64,000 nucleotides of DNA from UBA4465 sp002292365 (GCA_943788615.1 CALSQY010000004.1:310001-374000), one strand, 5' to 3'; counted from the first letter of the stretch, positions 1 through 8,960 are shown. The notes: a model not told the origin generated them from the sequence alone. Made by a program: numbers and translations.

Positions 1-163
1 TTAAAAATTGTTCTTCATACTGACGGCAGGCCTCTTTACCTTCTCGTCTTCCTGAAGGTTCTTCCATCAGGATATTTTCAGCATAGTTTGCTTCGAATGC
101 TTCCAATAACTTTCCTTGTCCCACCTGCGCGTAAATATGTTTGGTCTTATCTAAATTGCTCAT
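1..163 (-). CDS. SnoaL/NTF2-like small protein, C-terminus cut off by window edge
   Basis: An open frame starts at an ATG at 163 and runs without a stop off the left edge, giving 54 residues. The start MSNLDKTKHIYAQVGQGKLL and the later stretch with MEEPSGRREGK resemble the N-terminal helix and first strand of SnoaL-like/NTF2-fold proteins, which have a cone-shaped alpha+beta barrel and varied small-molecule roles. No catalytic residue can be judged from the fragment. It lies downstream of the Crp/Fnr gene on the same strand, with 95 bp between them. The family call is by resemblance only. Confidence 0.6.
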   Translation of the reverse strand, partial: MSNLDKTKHIYAQVGQGKLLEAFEANYAENILMEEPSGRREGKEACRQYEEQFL

Positions 164-258
164 CTTTTTTGTTTAATTAAATTATAACGCAAAGATTTCA
201 AAAAAATAAGCAGGGTGCATTAATCTAAATTAAGAAGTTTAACACTAAACTAATTCTA

Positions 259-789
259 TTAAGTTTTTTGACTTCTTATTTTACTAAGGGCTTCAGGAGT
301 AATTCCTAAATAAGAGGCGATCATATATTGTGGGATTCGATTGGGTAATAAGGGGTAATCCTTGAGAAATAATGCGTACCGTTCACCAGCAGTGGCACTC
401 ATAAGCATCAATACCCGACGTTGTAACAAACCGACCCTTCTACCCAGCAAACGTAAATTTTTTTTGAGTTGATCATGACTTAACTGATCTTGATATAGGT
501 GATCTATTTTTAACTTAATCAATTCCGTATCCTCTAAACAATCTATGAATAATTCCGTGGGATGCTCATATTGATATGCCTCAATATCTCCAATAATCCA
601 TTCCTCCGGCGCAAACATGAAAACATGCTGTTTGCCTTTGCTGTCAATCGTATAACTTCTTACCAGTCCTTTTTTGATATAAAAAGCTTTCAAATGTACT
701 TCCCCTTTATTTTGAAGAATCGTTCCTTTTTTAAAGAACTTTATCTGTGCGTTGAGATCTTGTAGAGGTAAAAACGGGGATGGAGACAT
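259..789 (-). CDS. Crp/Fnr family transcriptional regulator
   Basis: The 176-residue protein has a cyclic-nucleotide-binding-type beta-barrel over residues 10-110 and a C-terminal winged helix-turn-helix. The recognition helix region reads ASYLGITPEALSKIR near the C-terminus, the usual ending of short Bacteroidota Crp/Fnr proteins. No cysteine cluster for an FeS centre is present, so it is not a classical oxygen-sensing Fnr; the ligand is unknown. The start at 789 gives a normal N-terminus for the family. It sits between a SnoaL-like gene and a DoxX gene, all on the minus strand. Control of these neighbours is plausible but unproven. Confidence 0.85.
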   Translation of the reverse strand: MSPSPFLPLQDLNAQIKFFKKGTILQNKGEVHLKAFYIKKGLVRSYTIDSKGKQHVFMFAPEEWIIGDIEAYQYEHPTELFIDCLEDTELIKLKIDHLYQDQLSHDQLKKNLRLLGRRVGLLQRRVLMLMSATAGERYALFLKDYPLLPNRIPQYMIASYLGITPEALSKIRSQKT

Positions 790-939
790 ATCAGATCATT
801 TAAATCTTTGAAAGAAGAAAGCGCATTTTTCTAAACCGCTTTGACTATTTGTTAATTTACGCTTATGGTGATGAGCTTTTGAACTTTTAAAAAGTAGTCT
901 GTTCAAAAGAGGCTAGGGTTAGCCTAAAAAAACCAGTTT

Positions 940-1347
940 TTAATTGATTTTATCATCTATAGAATGTTTACCCCCACCCACAAACATCAAAACCAGAAAT
1001 ACAGCTAAAAACATTAAGGGCTTTTCTTGCTTGGAAAAAGGATCATCACCATGACTGATAAAAGCCGCGACAAACATGGTAAAAGACAACAAAAAAGCAT
1101 TTATCCGCGTCCAAAAACCAAATATTAAGCCAATGGCTGCAAAAAACTCAGCCAATACGACCAATACAAATGACAGTTCTGAGCCAATACCCAAAGGATC
1201 TCCAAATTTAAAATTGCCGTCCAATAATCTTAAAAACTTACCATAACCATGCGTGAGCATCATGCCCCCTAAAGTCACCCTCAAAAATAGCAATCCAAAA
1301 TTTACGGTACCGGGACGCAACTGCGTACTCATTAATTTTTTAAACAT
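940..1347 (-). CDS. DoxX family membrane protein
   Basis: The 135-residue integral membrane protein has about four hydrophobic segments (roughly 18-38, 58-78, 80-102 and 108-125). The first carries the DoxX-typical pattern GLLFLRVTLGGMMLTHGYGK, followed by FAAIGLIFGFWTRINAF. DoxX proteins are small quinone- or redox-linked membrane proteins; some take part in thiol stress resistance or thiosulfate oxidation. The exact role here is unknown. The start could be at 1347 (MFKKLMSTQ) or at the second methionine, five codons later. It lies 150 bp upstream of the Crp/Fnr gene on the same strand. Confidence 0.85.
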   Translation of the reverse strand: MFKKLMSTQLRPGTVNFGLLFLRVTLGGMMLTHGYGKFLRLLDGNFKFGDPLGIGSELSFVLVVLAEFFAAIGLIFGFWTRINAFLLSFTMFVAAFISHGDDPFSKQEKPLMFLAVFLVLMFVGGGKHSIDDKIN

Positions 1348-1473
1348 CTCATCTTTTGTTTTTTAGAAAGATAATAACATTGAATAAATAAAATTCACAA
1401 ATTAAAATTTATAGGCAATTAACCTAGATTAATTTATAAATGGAAAATCAAGTCTCTTTAGAGCATCATTAAA

Positions 1474-2619
1474 TCAACTAAATTTCAAGATCAATTTCTG
1501 AATCAATTCAACGCCTCTTTTTAATTGAGCTTTACTTACAAATTCATTAGCTCTATGTGCTTGGGCGATGTCCCCAGGTCCGCATATTATGGAGGGAAAT
1601 CCACCTTCTTCAAATTGACCTGCCTCTGCAGCATAAGAAACAGTATCAAATTGATTGGCTTCCGTTAATTCTTTGATGAGTTCTGCAATTTCTTGATCTT
1701 CCTTAGTGTCTAAAGCGGGTACCTCTGGATGATCATTAATGGTCTCTATCACAAAATCCGGGAAAATTGTTCTTAATTCTCGCTCACGAGTCCTACAATG
1801 CGCATCAAACGCTTCAAGTATTTGAGGGGTACTATCTTGTGGTATACATCGGATGTCCCATTTAAATGAACATCGATCCGCGATGACATTAGGTGCTATG
1901 CCTCCAACAAGAGTGCCTATATGAATGGAAGTATGGGGTGGATCAAAGCGAACATCTGAACTTTGATTAGCCAATTGATTCATTTTATCTTCTAACCAGA
2001 GGATCAATCTTGAAGCTTCATGAATGGCACTGACTTCTTGTCTAATCCGACTGCTGTGTCCAGCAGATCCATTGACAATGGTTTCCTGGACACAAATTCC
2101 CTTTTGACCCACGATCGGAATAAGCATAGATGGCTCTCCTATCCATGCATATGCGGGTTTTTCGTCATAATGTGACGCGATGGCTTCAATCAAATCAGGC
2201 GCTCCCAAGCATCCAATTTCCTCATCGTAAGAAAAAGCAAAATAAATAGGTTTTTTTAAATGTGCATTGACCATCATCGGGGCTGCGGTCATGATACAAG
2301 CCAAAAAAGCTTTCATATCGCAAGAACCGCGACCATAAAGCTTGTCTCCGATTTCAGTCAATACGAAGGGGTCTGTATCCCAATTTTGACCTGCCACAGG
2401 TACAACATCGGTATGGCCAGATAGAATAATTCCCCCATCTACCGCAGGACCAATCCTACAATGTAAGGACGATTTATTGCCTTCCTCATTGTATACTCGA
2501 AAAGAAGTTATACCCAATTCGATAAGATAGGATTCGATCCATGACAGAATGGAAAGATTTGATTCACCTCCTATAACAGGAAAAGAGACTAATTTTGCTA
2601 ATATTTGTTCTACATTCAT
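1474..2619 (-). CDS. argE: M20 family metallopeptidase, acetylornithine deacetylase-like
   Basis: The 381-residue protein has the M20/ArgE layout: metal ligand motif SGHTDVVP (His69, Asp71), second metal motif GRGSCDMK (Asp101), catalytic DEE (132-134), ligand Glu162 in GEPS, and a C-terminal metal histidine in AQAHRANEF. A lid/dimerisation domain fills roughly residues 180-290. ArgE removes the acetyl group from N-acetylornithine in arginine synthesis, but related M20 enzymes hydrolyse other acyl-amino acids. It starts 7 bp after the YfcC carrier ends, so the two are probably co-transcribed. That context suggests hydrolysis of an imported acylated amino acid or dipeptide as much as arginine synthesis. 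Confidence 0.8.
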   Translation of the reverse strand: MNVEQILAKLVSFPVIGGESNLSILSWIESYLIELGITSFRVYNEEGNKSSLHCRIGPAVDGGIILSGHTDVVPVAGQNWDTDPFVLTEIGDKLYGRGSCDMKAFLACIMTAAPMMVNAHLKKPIYFAFSYDEEIGCLGAPDLIEAIASHYDEKPAYAWIGEPSMLIPIVGQKGICVQETIVNGSAGHSSRIRQEVSAIHEASRLILWLEDKMNQLANQSSDVRFDPPHTSIHIGTLVGGIAPNVIADRCSFKWDIRCIPQDSTPQILEAFDAHCRTRERELRTIFPDFVIETINDHPEVPALDTKEDQEIAELIKELTEANQFDTVSYAAEAGQFEEGGFPSIICGPGDIAQAHRANEFVSKAQLKRGVELIQKLILKFS

Positions 2620-2626
2620 AATTACA

Positions 2627-4024
2627 TTAAAAAGGTCCCCAATTGATGGCTACACTGAATAACAAGTACAACCAACTTATTAATGAAATAACACCCATTA
2701 CTGGTAGTATAAACTTTAGCCAACGGTCAAAAGTAACTCTACAAAGGGACAGCATGGCAATCAGTCCACCCAATGCGGGATTCATAAGATTTGAAACGCC
2801 ATCTCCAATCTGAAAGGCAAGTATGGTCGTTTGCCTTGTCAAGCCTAACAGCTCTCCAGTTGGTATCATGATGGGCAAGGTGGCTAAGGCTTGACCACTA
2901 CCTGAAGGTATGACAAAGTTAATCAATAACTGCGCCAATGACATGCCGAGGGCTGATCCATAAACGGAGAGACCGTTTAAAGATTGCGCCAACTCATAGG
3001 CAATGGTATCTCCAATACTGGCTTCCTCTAAAATCACTTTAATAGTTGCGGCAAAGCCCACCATAAAGGCTCCTGGCGCAACTAAACTGATGGATTGAAA
3101 ACTGGTCTCACCAATAGTCTTGCTACTCATACCTGAGGTCCAACCAACAATAATAGAAATCATTAAAAAAATCGCAGAAATTTGATTCAAGTACCAATGC
3201 CATTGAAACACTCCAAATAGCATGAAGACCAACCCTGATAAAAAAATAAATAATATAAGTAGATCCTTGTTTTGTAATCGATAGGTTGACAAATCTTTGG
3301 TGAGACCAAATCCACTTTGATCAATGCCTTGAGTAAGGCTTTGCTTTGGATTTTTGATGATTTTTTTAAAATAACGAAGATTAAAATAGGCCAAAACCGT
3401 CAGCGCTGAAAAGCACAACATGCTTCTCATTAATGCTCCTGAAAACATAGGTAGTTCGGCTATCTTGTGTCCTGTTCCGACTGTATAAGGATTAATTGGA
3501 GACAAGCCAAATCCAACAGTAACGCCACCAACAGCAATCGCAGCAGCCAACATCAAATCTCCCCCCAAAGCCAAGCTGATTGTTGCAGCAATCGGAATCA
3601 TGGCTATATTATTCTCATAGCCTACCATCACACCTAATAAGCCAAAAAGATAGGTCAGTACGACTATAATTACTAGTCTACGTTTCAAGCCCAACTTAAA
3701 AATAAGTGTCCCAACCACATTTTCGATCATTTTAGACTTTTCTAAAATGCCAAACATGATACCGCTGGCCATGACGACCCAAATCACTTCTATCGCCACA
3801 CCAAAACCCTTCGGCATCGCTATGAACATATCCATTAAACCAAGAGGTTGCTCAGCGATCAAGCGATAAGTACCGGCAATTACTCTAAGCCTACCATCGA
3901 TCAAAACACGATCAAAAGTTCCAGCTGGTATTATATGAGTGGCGAGCGTGGCTAAAACAATGATAAAAAAAAGTAATACAATAGAATGAGGAAATTCTCT
4001 AAAAAAAGAAGGTTTGAAATTCAA
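2627..4024 (-). CDS. YfcC family (DcuC-like) carrier, amino acid or dicarboxylate transporter
   Basis: The 465-residue polytopic inner-membrane protein has about 11-12 predicted helices. The N-terminus with LATHIIPAGTFDR, the GYENNIAMIPIA segment and the region GVTVGFGLSPINPYTVGTG are typical of the YfcC family, putative basic amino acid or C4-dicarboxylate carriers. A C-terminal repeat with NFVIPSGSGQALATLPIM matches the second half of the inverted-repeat fold. The substrate cannot be read from the sequence. It lies 11 bp downstream of the TolC-like gene and 7 bp upstream of the M20 gene, so it appears to belong to a five-gene minus-strand transcription unit. Confidence 0.8.
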   Translation of the reverse strand: MNFKPSFFREFPHSIVLLFFIIVLATLATHIIPAGTFDRVLIDGRLRVIAGTYRLIAEQPLGLMDMFIAMPKGFGVAIEVIWVVMASGIMFGILEKSKMIENVVGTLIFKLGLKRRLVIIVVLTYLFGLLGVMVGYENNIAMIPIAATISLALGGDLMLAAAIAVGGVTVGFGLSPINPYTVGTGHKIAELPMFSGALMRSMLCFSALTVLAYFNLRYFKKIIKNPKQSLTQGIDQSGFGLTKDLSTYRLQNKDLLILFIFLSGLVFMLFGVFQWHWYLNQISAIFLMISIIVGWTSGMSSKTIGETSFQSISLVAPGAFMVGFAATIKVILEEASIGDTIAYELAQSLNGLSVYGSALGMSLAQLLINFVIPSGSGQALATLPIMIPTGELLGLTRQTTILAFQIGDGVSNLMNPALGGLIAMLSLCRVTFDRWLKFILPVMGVISLISWLYLLFSVAINWGPF

Positions 4025-4035
4025 AGATTCAAAAT

Positions 4036-5277
4036 TTAATTAAATGTAAAAGGATTTAATCCTTTCGAAAGATAATTAAGATAAGGTTCTGCTCCAAGCA
4101 TTCCTTTTTTTTCTAAAACTTCAATGTAAAGCAAGAGTATTTTTATATTGGTCTTGTGCAATGATTTCTTTACAGAGGTCATATATTTGCTCAAAGCTAG
4201 AAATCCATCAATACCATCTATTCCATCCACTGCCAAATTTGATAATTCTTGCTTCTTTTGCAGAAGCATTTCATAACGAAACACTAAATTATTAAATTGC
4301 TTCGTTCTTTGAAGGTCTATCAAAACGTTTATTTCTTCTAAATGTCTCAATTCATTGGCCGTACCTATTAAACTAAGTTCTTCTCTTTTCAGTTTAGGTT
4401 TGTCTTCGTTAAATAGCGGAATTGTTATTCCGATCCGATAGTCCATTTGATTTTTAAGGCCCATTCCTCCATCTATATCATAACCTGCCTGAACAAATCC
4501 AATATTCCAACTTTCAGCATAATCTATATTGAGCTTTAATCGATCTAAATTGAGCTTTTCCGAAGCCAAATCCACTTCTAAAAAGAAAGATTCATTGCTA
4601 TGAAGAGCTATTGTACTTTTGATTTCATCAAGAGTTACCAATTCAAACTCATCCCAGTCTATATTTAAAAAAAGAGAATCATTGATCATGAGTTCACTGT
4701 TTTTAGCATGAATTAGGGCTTCAAAATCAGCCTGTTTTAGTCCTAATTCTAATAATGTCTGATCCAGTTTAATCCAATCATTCAAAGCAAGAACTCCTTT
4801 TTGAGCTAATTCAAAAGCCTTTATTTGATTTTTTTCCTCTTGCAGCAAAGATCGAGTCGTGACCAGATCGAAGTTATTGATGAGGCCGTTATATTTTTCC
4901 GACAATATCTCATTGAGTAAATGATCTCTAGTTTTTAACAGATAATCTTCTTTGGCATCATTAAAAACATTATTAGCGGTACGTTCCTTTGGGTTTAAAA
5001 TGCCTAAACGGAGAGAAAAATTATCAACAGATGAGTCGAAATTATTACCCCTGACGCGCAGTTCTAATTCTCTTAAAGCAGGCGATTTAAATGAGTTTGA
5101 GTGATAGTATGATAATTGTTGATTAATGGATAACAAACGAGAATCATTGACCGCTTGTTGAAGCACCTGATCAACGCGGGATTGCGCCAAAACCAATCCG
5201 CTTGAAAAAATCAACAGAACGGCCAAGCCCATCCTATTCAATGCCATCGGATATATAGACATAAACCTTTTCACCAT
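4036..5277 (-). CDS. TolC-like outer-membrane efflux protein
   Basis: The 413-residue protein has an N-terminal signal sequence (hydrophobic core GLAVLLIFSSGLVLAQ) and long amphipathic helices rich in Leu, Glu, Lys and Asn. The repeated outer-membrane-factor pattern ends one beta segment with YRIGITIPLFNED. It is predicted to be the outer-membrane duct of an envelope-spanning complex. The longest frame starts at 5277 and overlaps the HlyD gene by 44 bp; in-frame ATGs at 5262, 5247 and 5232 are also possible, and the last begins one base after the HlyD stop. A short GIDGIDG repeat lies near residue 355. Its partners are the upstream HlyD adaptor and DUF4956 protein. Confidence 0.75.
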   Translation of the reverse strand: MVKRFMSIYPMALNRMGLAVLLIFSSGLVLAQSRVDQVLQQAVNDSRLLSINQQLSYYHSNSFKSPALRELELRVRGNNFDSSVDNFSLRLGILNPKERTANNVFNDAKEDYLLKTRDHLLNEILSEKYNGLINNFDLVTTRSLLQEEKNQIKAFELAQKGVLALNDWIKLDQTLLELGLKQADFEALIHAKNSELMINDSLFLNIDWDEFELVTLDEIKSTIALHSNESFFLEVDLASEKLNLDRLKLNIDYAESWNIGFVQAGYDIDGGMGLKNQMDYRIGITIPLFNEDKPKLKREELSLIGTANELRHLEEINVLIDLQRTKQFNNLVFRYEMLLQKKQELSNLAVDGIDGIDGFLALSKYMTSVKKSLHKTNIKILLLYIEVLEKKGMLGAEPYLNYLSKGLNPFTFN

Positions 5278-6244
5278 TCAGAAATTGATTGTTTTCTGAT
5301 ATTTTAACGAAAATCTCCTGACCATATGAATTCACTCCATTAATGGCATTCAATTTTTGCGGAAAGGACGTAATTCTCGATCCAATTTCAATGATCTCTC
5401 CAGAAATTCTATACATACGATTCGTAGATTCCACTTGAACTTTAGCTCCCACATTAAGTCCGGAAATACCTCGCTCGTTAATAAAAGCTTTAATGACCGT
5501 AGGATTAAGGCTATAGATGGATAAAATAGACTGATAAGGAGGAACCAATTCGTTGAGCTGTACATTGAGATTACCGATATTCCCCGTCTGGTTAGCATAT
5601 TGAATAAGATCAGCTGATTCGCCTTCTAACTTCAGTAAATCATTTTTAAGAATTTTTATTTTCCCTTTGATCAAGCTGGTATCCTGAATAAATCTTGAAA
5701 CCATTTGGATCATTCTCGCCTCCATTTGTTTAGATTGATTAACCATCTCTTTTTCTAAAAAGTGGATTCTGGCTAACTTAATAGAATCAACTTGAGCATT
5801 GATTTTTCCATCAAAAACAGCCATTAATCTGAACGAATTCTGATTTTGAATCCTTTGTTCAAACATCAATTCATTAAGCTCATTTTCCATTGCCAAAAGC
5901 TTAAAAGAATTCTCCGACTTTAAAATCTCTTGTTCAAGTTGATAATGATTATTTAGCCCAACTTCTTGAATATTCAGGCTGCTCAATTCACTGTTTTTTT
6001 GATAAATATCTGCTTCTAAATTGGTACTTTCTGCGACAAAAAGTTTGTCCCCTTTTTTAACTTCCTGGCCTGGAACTACATAAATAGCTTTAATCCGAAT
6101 AGGCTTTTGATAACTGATGACCGTAACTTGGTTTTCTACCTGAGCCACCATTGCTTTACTCTTATCCTTGTAATGAAATCCAAGGTAGGCCAATGAGGCC
6201 ATTATCATTAGCCAGATAGATACAAATAATTTAGATCTGATCAC
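5234..6244 (-). CDS. HlyD-like periplasmic adaptor (membrane fusion protein)
   Basis: The 336-residue protein has one N-terminal transmembrane helix (about residues 7-23), a first biotinyl-lipoyl half (IRIKAIYVVPGQEVKKGDKL), a long coiled-coil hairpin (about 75-215), then the second lipoyl half and a beta-barrel (VGAKVQVESTNRMYRISGEI). This is the layout of adaptors that bridge an inner-membrane transporter and a TolC-type duct. It overlaps the DUF4956 gene by 4 bp and the TolC-like gene by up to 44 bp, so translation is probably coupled. No RND pump or ABC exporter is nearby; the only inner-membrane partner in the operon is the DUF4956 protein. Confidence 0.8.
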   Translation of the reverse strand: MIRSKLFVSIWLMIMASLAYLGFHYKDKSKAMVAQVENQVTVISYQKPIRIKAIYVVPGQEVKKGDKLFVAESTNLEADIYQKNSELSSLNIQEVGLNNHYQLEQEILKSENSFKLLAMENELNELMFEQRIQNQNSFRLMAVFDGKINAQVDSIKLARIHFLEKEMVNQSKQMEARMIQMVSRFIQDTSLIKGKIKILKNDLLKLEGESADLIQYANQTGNIGNLNVQLNELVPPYQSILSIYSLNPTVIKAFINERGISGLNVGAKVQVESTNRMYRISGEIIEIGSRITSFPQKLNAINGVNSYGQEIFVKISENNQFLNGEKVYVYISDGIE

Positions 6245-6915
6245 AATTGAGCATTTATTTTTTTTCGTACAACTTTGAGTTCTTTCAAACCTGCTATTAA
6301 AGACAGTTGTTTAAATATTTCTATTTCTGAAACTTTTGTTTTTGCTAATAAAAGATATTCATTTTTAAAGCTTCCATCGGACAATTTTCTCTGGGAAGTG
6401 ATATTGATTTCAAACGTATGTGTTAAATATTCTTTCAGTGAAAATTCGATAGGATCTGAATGGGAAATGAACACTTCAAATAAAGTATTCTCTGACTTGG
6501 CATATCTAGAGAGTCTAAGCATGATGGCTACCAAACAGAATAAAAGGGTACCGCTCACACTCACAGCATAGCCATACACTCCCGTTGTGATCCCTACAGA
6601 GATGCCTGCGAACATGAAAATAATATTTCTAGGGTCTGATACCAAAGTTCTGAATCTAATGATCGCCACGGCCCCTATGATTCCAAAACCAACGGCTAGA
6701 TTATTCCCCACAGACATAATAATCATGGAAGTTACAATCGAACTTAAGACAATTGCCTGAAAGAAGTAATTAGGGAAGTGTGCGCCCTGAAATGTAAAAT
6801 GAAAAGTCAATGCAATAGCCGAGCTCAGCGTAAACGCAAGCAACAACGAAAAAATGGCCACCTCTAAGGAAGGGAAATCGTAATAATTTACACCCTCTAA
6901 AAAACTTTCAAGCAT
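6241..6915 (-). CDS. DUF4956 membrane protein
   Basis: The 224-residue protein has about five transmembrane helices in the first 140 residues and a soluble C-terminal domain of roughly 80 residues. The segment VGFGIIGAVAIIRFRTLVSDPRN is the hallmark of DUF4956, a family whose helical part recalls MgtC-type proteins. From memory, DUF4956 genes often sit beside VTC-type polyphosphate polymerases in other genomes; none is seen here. It begins the operon that continues with HlyD and TolC-like genes and overlaps HlyD by 4 bp. The soluble tail could contact the adaptor or bind a ligand. The function is not established. Confidence 0.8.
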   Translation of the reverse strand: MLESFLEGVNYYDFPSLEVAIFSLLLAFTLSSAIALTFHFTFQGAHFPNYFFQAIVLSSIVTSMIIMSVGNNLAVGFGIIGAVAIIRFRTLVSDPRNIIFMFAGISVGITTGVYGYAVSVSGTLLFCLVAIMLRLSRYAKSENTLFEVFISHSDPIEFSLKEYLTHTFEINITSQRKLSDGSFKNEYLLLAKTKVSEIEIFKQLSLIAGLKELKVVRKKINAQL

Positions 6916-7209
6916 AATTTCATTAATTGATCCACAAAAAAAATCATAATTTAATGAAAGAACTAGCCATTAAGACATTTTAATTTAAATATAAGTTAAT
7001 GTAGGTGGCAAAGGAAAGGTTATTACTTAATTGGGGCCAACTGATCCTTGATGGTATGATTAAATTAATCAGAAAATCTTTTTTATTAGATATCCACCCA
7101 ACTCAATAGGCAGGATCACCTATTTTTATCATCCCTCAAATCAACTTGCGTTAATCATTTATTCCCGTTACATTTATCGCACAATTAATATTTTTAGAAA
7201 AATAAAAAC

Positions 7210-7818
7210 ATGAGGTACAAATATCTTAAACTCCTTTTCCTTTTGAGCTTTACTGGGGAAGTTACTGCACAAACTGTTAATTTATTTAATGGTGAAAACT
7301 TGGAGGGTTGGTCTGTATATGGAACTGAAAAATGGTATGTTGATGAAAGTCAATTGATTTGCGAAAGCGGACCAGATCAAAATTATGGTTATTTAGCTAC
7401 CAATGAATATTATGATAACTTCGAATTGGTTTTGGAATTTAAGCAAGAAGCCAATGGTAATAGTGGCGTATTTTTTAGATCTACCTTGGAAGGGACCAAA
7501 ATTAGTGGTTGGCAAGTAGAAGTAGCCCCTTCTAATCATCCCAAAGACAAAACGGGGGGTATTTATGAATCTTATGGTCGTGGATGGCTCATCAAACCTC
7601 CTGCCGAAACTGATTCAGTGCTTAAAATGGGAGAATGGAATACCTTAAAAATAGTCGCTCAAGGAAATCAAGTTTCAACCTGGCTCAACAATGTCCCTAT
7701 GGTATCCATTAATGATAGCCTCATTGGTAAAGGAAAGGGATCTATTGCCCTTCAAATTCATGACGGGGGTGGAATTAAAGTCAAATGGCGGAACATTAAA
7801 ATAACAGAATTAAATTAA
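7210..7818 (+). CDS. DUF1080 (3-keto-disaccharide hydrolase-like) secreted protein
   Basis: The 202-residue protein has a signal peptide (MRYKYLKLLFLLSFTGEVTAQ) followed by one DUF1080 domain, a concanavalin-like beta-jelly roll. Typical motifs are NLFNGENLEGWSVYG, the core FKQEANGNSGVFFRS, GGIYESYGRGW and QIHDGGGIKVKWRNIKI at the end. Some DUF1080 proteins hydrolyse 3-keto-glycosides; others only bind carbohydrate. Export to the periplasm or outer membrane is expected. It stands alone, with 294 bp upstream in which I see no clear signal. A pentanucleotide repeat runs across its stop codon. Confidence 0.82.
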   Translation: MRYKYLKLLFLLSFTGEVTAQTVNLFNGENLEGWSVYGTEKWYVDESQLICESGPDQNYGYLATNEYYDNFELVLEFKQEANGNSGVFFRSTLEGTKISGWQVEVAPSNHPKDKTGGIYESYGRGWLIKPPAETDSVLKMGEWNTLKIVAQGNQVSTWLNNVPMVSINDSLIGKGKGSIALQIHDGGGIKVKWRNIKITELN

Positions 7819-7830
7819 ATTAAATTAAAT
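7811..7830. repeat. (TAAAT)4 tandem repeat overlapping a stop codon
   Basis: Four exact copies of the 5-bp unit TAAAT, plus a partial copy before them, start inside the last codons of the DUF1080 gene and contain its TAA stop. Gain or loss of a unit would move the frame after the repeat begins, but because each unit supplies stops in several frames the effect on the protein would be small. Confidence 0.8.
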
Positions 7831-7876
7831 AGACTCAAAATAAACTCATTATACCACCCTTATCAAGACAAAAAAG

Positions 7877-7884
7877 TAACTTTG
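7877..7884 (+). promoter_or_regulatory. Bacteroidota-type -7 promoter element for trhO
   Basis: TAACTTTG matches the Bacteroidota -7 consensus TAnnTTTG exactly and lies 23 bp before the ATG at 7907. No good -33 TTTG box is visible at the expected distance. The position would place the transcript start near 7890, favouring the ATG at 7907 over the GTG at 7898. Confidence 0.5.
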
Positions 7885-7906
7885 CATAACAAAAATAGTG
7901 CATGGC

Positions 7907-8950
7907 ATGCAACTATACAATAACCTAAATGCGCAAGAACAAGCTGCACTCATAGATCAAGCTGGTATAAAAAGATTAACACTCTCTTTCTACAAATACC
8001 ATAATTTAAGTAATCCTGAAACATTCAGAAATCACTTGCATACACATTGGGATGCCTTACATGTTTTGGGGAGGATCTTTGTAGCAAGTGAAGGCATCAA
8101 TGCACAACTTTCTGTACCCGCCCCTCAGTTTCACAGCTTTAAACAGACATTAGATGAGATCTCTTTTCTCAAAGGAATCCGATTAAATATTGCCGTTGAA
8201 CAATATGACAAATCGTTTCTAAAGCTTAAAATAAAATTACGCTCAAAAATACTGGCCGATGGGCTTGATGACCAAACTTTTGACCCTACAGATGTGGGGA
8301 CACATTTAAAGGCAGAAGAATTCAATCAAATCATAGCTGATCCAGATACTATTTTAGTAGATATGCGCAATCATTATGAAACTGAAATAGGACATTTTGA
8401 AAATGCCCTCACTCCAGATGTAGATACCTTTCGAAATTCTCTTGAAATAATTGAAAAGGATATTGAATCTTACAAAAATGATAAAAACATCGTTATGTAT
8501 TGCACGGGTGGGATTAGATGTGAGAAGGCCAGTGCCTATTTCAAACACAAAGGCTTTAAAAATTTATTTCAATTGGAGGGTGGCATCATCGAATATGCCC
8601 GACAAGTAAAAACACTTAATTTAGAAAATAAATTTAAAGGCAAAAATTTTGTTTTTGATCAACGAATGTCAGAACGCATTTCTGACGATATTATTTCATT
8701 TTGCCATCAATGTGGTGACCCATCAGATACCCATGTGAACTGTGCTAACAAGGCATGCCATCTTTTGTTTATCCAATGCAGCAATTGTAGGAAAGCGATG
8801 GATCAATGTTGTACCATCAAATGTAAGGAGGTCAATGCTAAACCTTTAAAAGAACAAAAGAAATTAAGAAGAGGTCATAAAACTGAACCTACAATATTTA
8901 AAAAAGGAAGATCTAAAGAACAAATTCAAGGAACTAAAGAAGGCACCTAA
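7907..8950 (+). CDS. trhO: tRNA uridine(34) hydroxylase (rhodanese-like, YceA/TrhO)
   Basis: TrhO makes 5-hydroxyuridine at position 34 of tRNA using molecular oxygen. The protein has an N-terminal acylphosphatase-like domain (FYKYHNLSNPETFRNHL, ASEGINAQLS), a rhodanese domain with the active-site loop YCTGGIRCEKA (Cys199 counted from this start), and a cysteine-rich tail (CHQCGD, CSNCRK) followed by a basic end. The length of 347 residues fits the family. MQLYNNL is the usual family start, so I chose 7907; a GTG at 7898 in the same frame is less likely. It converges on the membrane protein at 8961. Confidence 0.9.
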   Translation: MQLYNNLNAQEQAALIDQAGIKRLTLSFYKYHNLSNPETFRNHLHTHWDALHVLGRIFVASEGINAQLSVPAPQFHSFKQTLDEISFLKGIRLNIAVEQYDKSFLKLKIKLRSKILADGLDDQTFDPTDVGTHLKAEEFNQIIADPDTILVDMRNHYETEIGHFENALTPDVDTFRNSLEIIEKDIESYKNDKNIVMYCTGGIRCEKASAYFKHKGFKNLFQLEGGIIEYARQVKTLNLENKFKGKNFVFDQRMSERISDDIISFCHQCGDPSDTHVNCANKACHLLFIQCSNCRKAMDQCCTIKCKEVNAKPLKEQKKLRRGHKTEPTIFKKGRSKEQIQGTKEGT

Positions 8951-8960
8951 AACATGCGAA

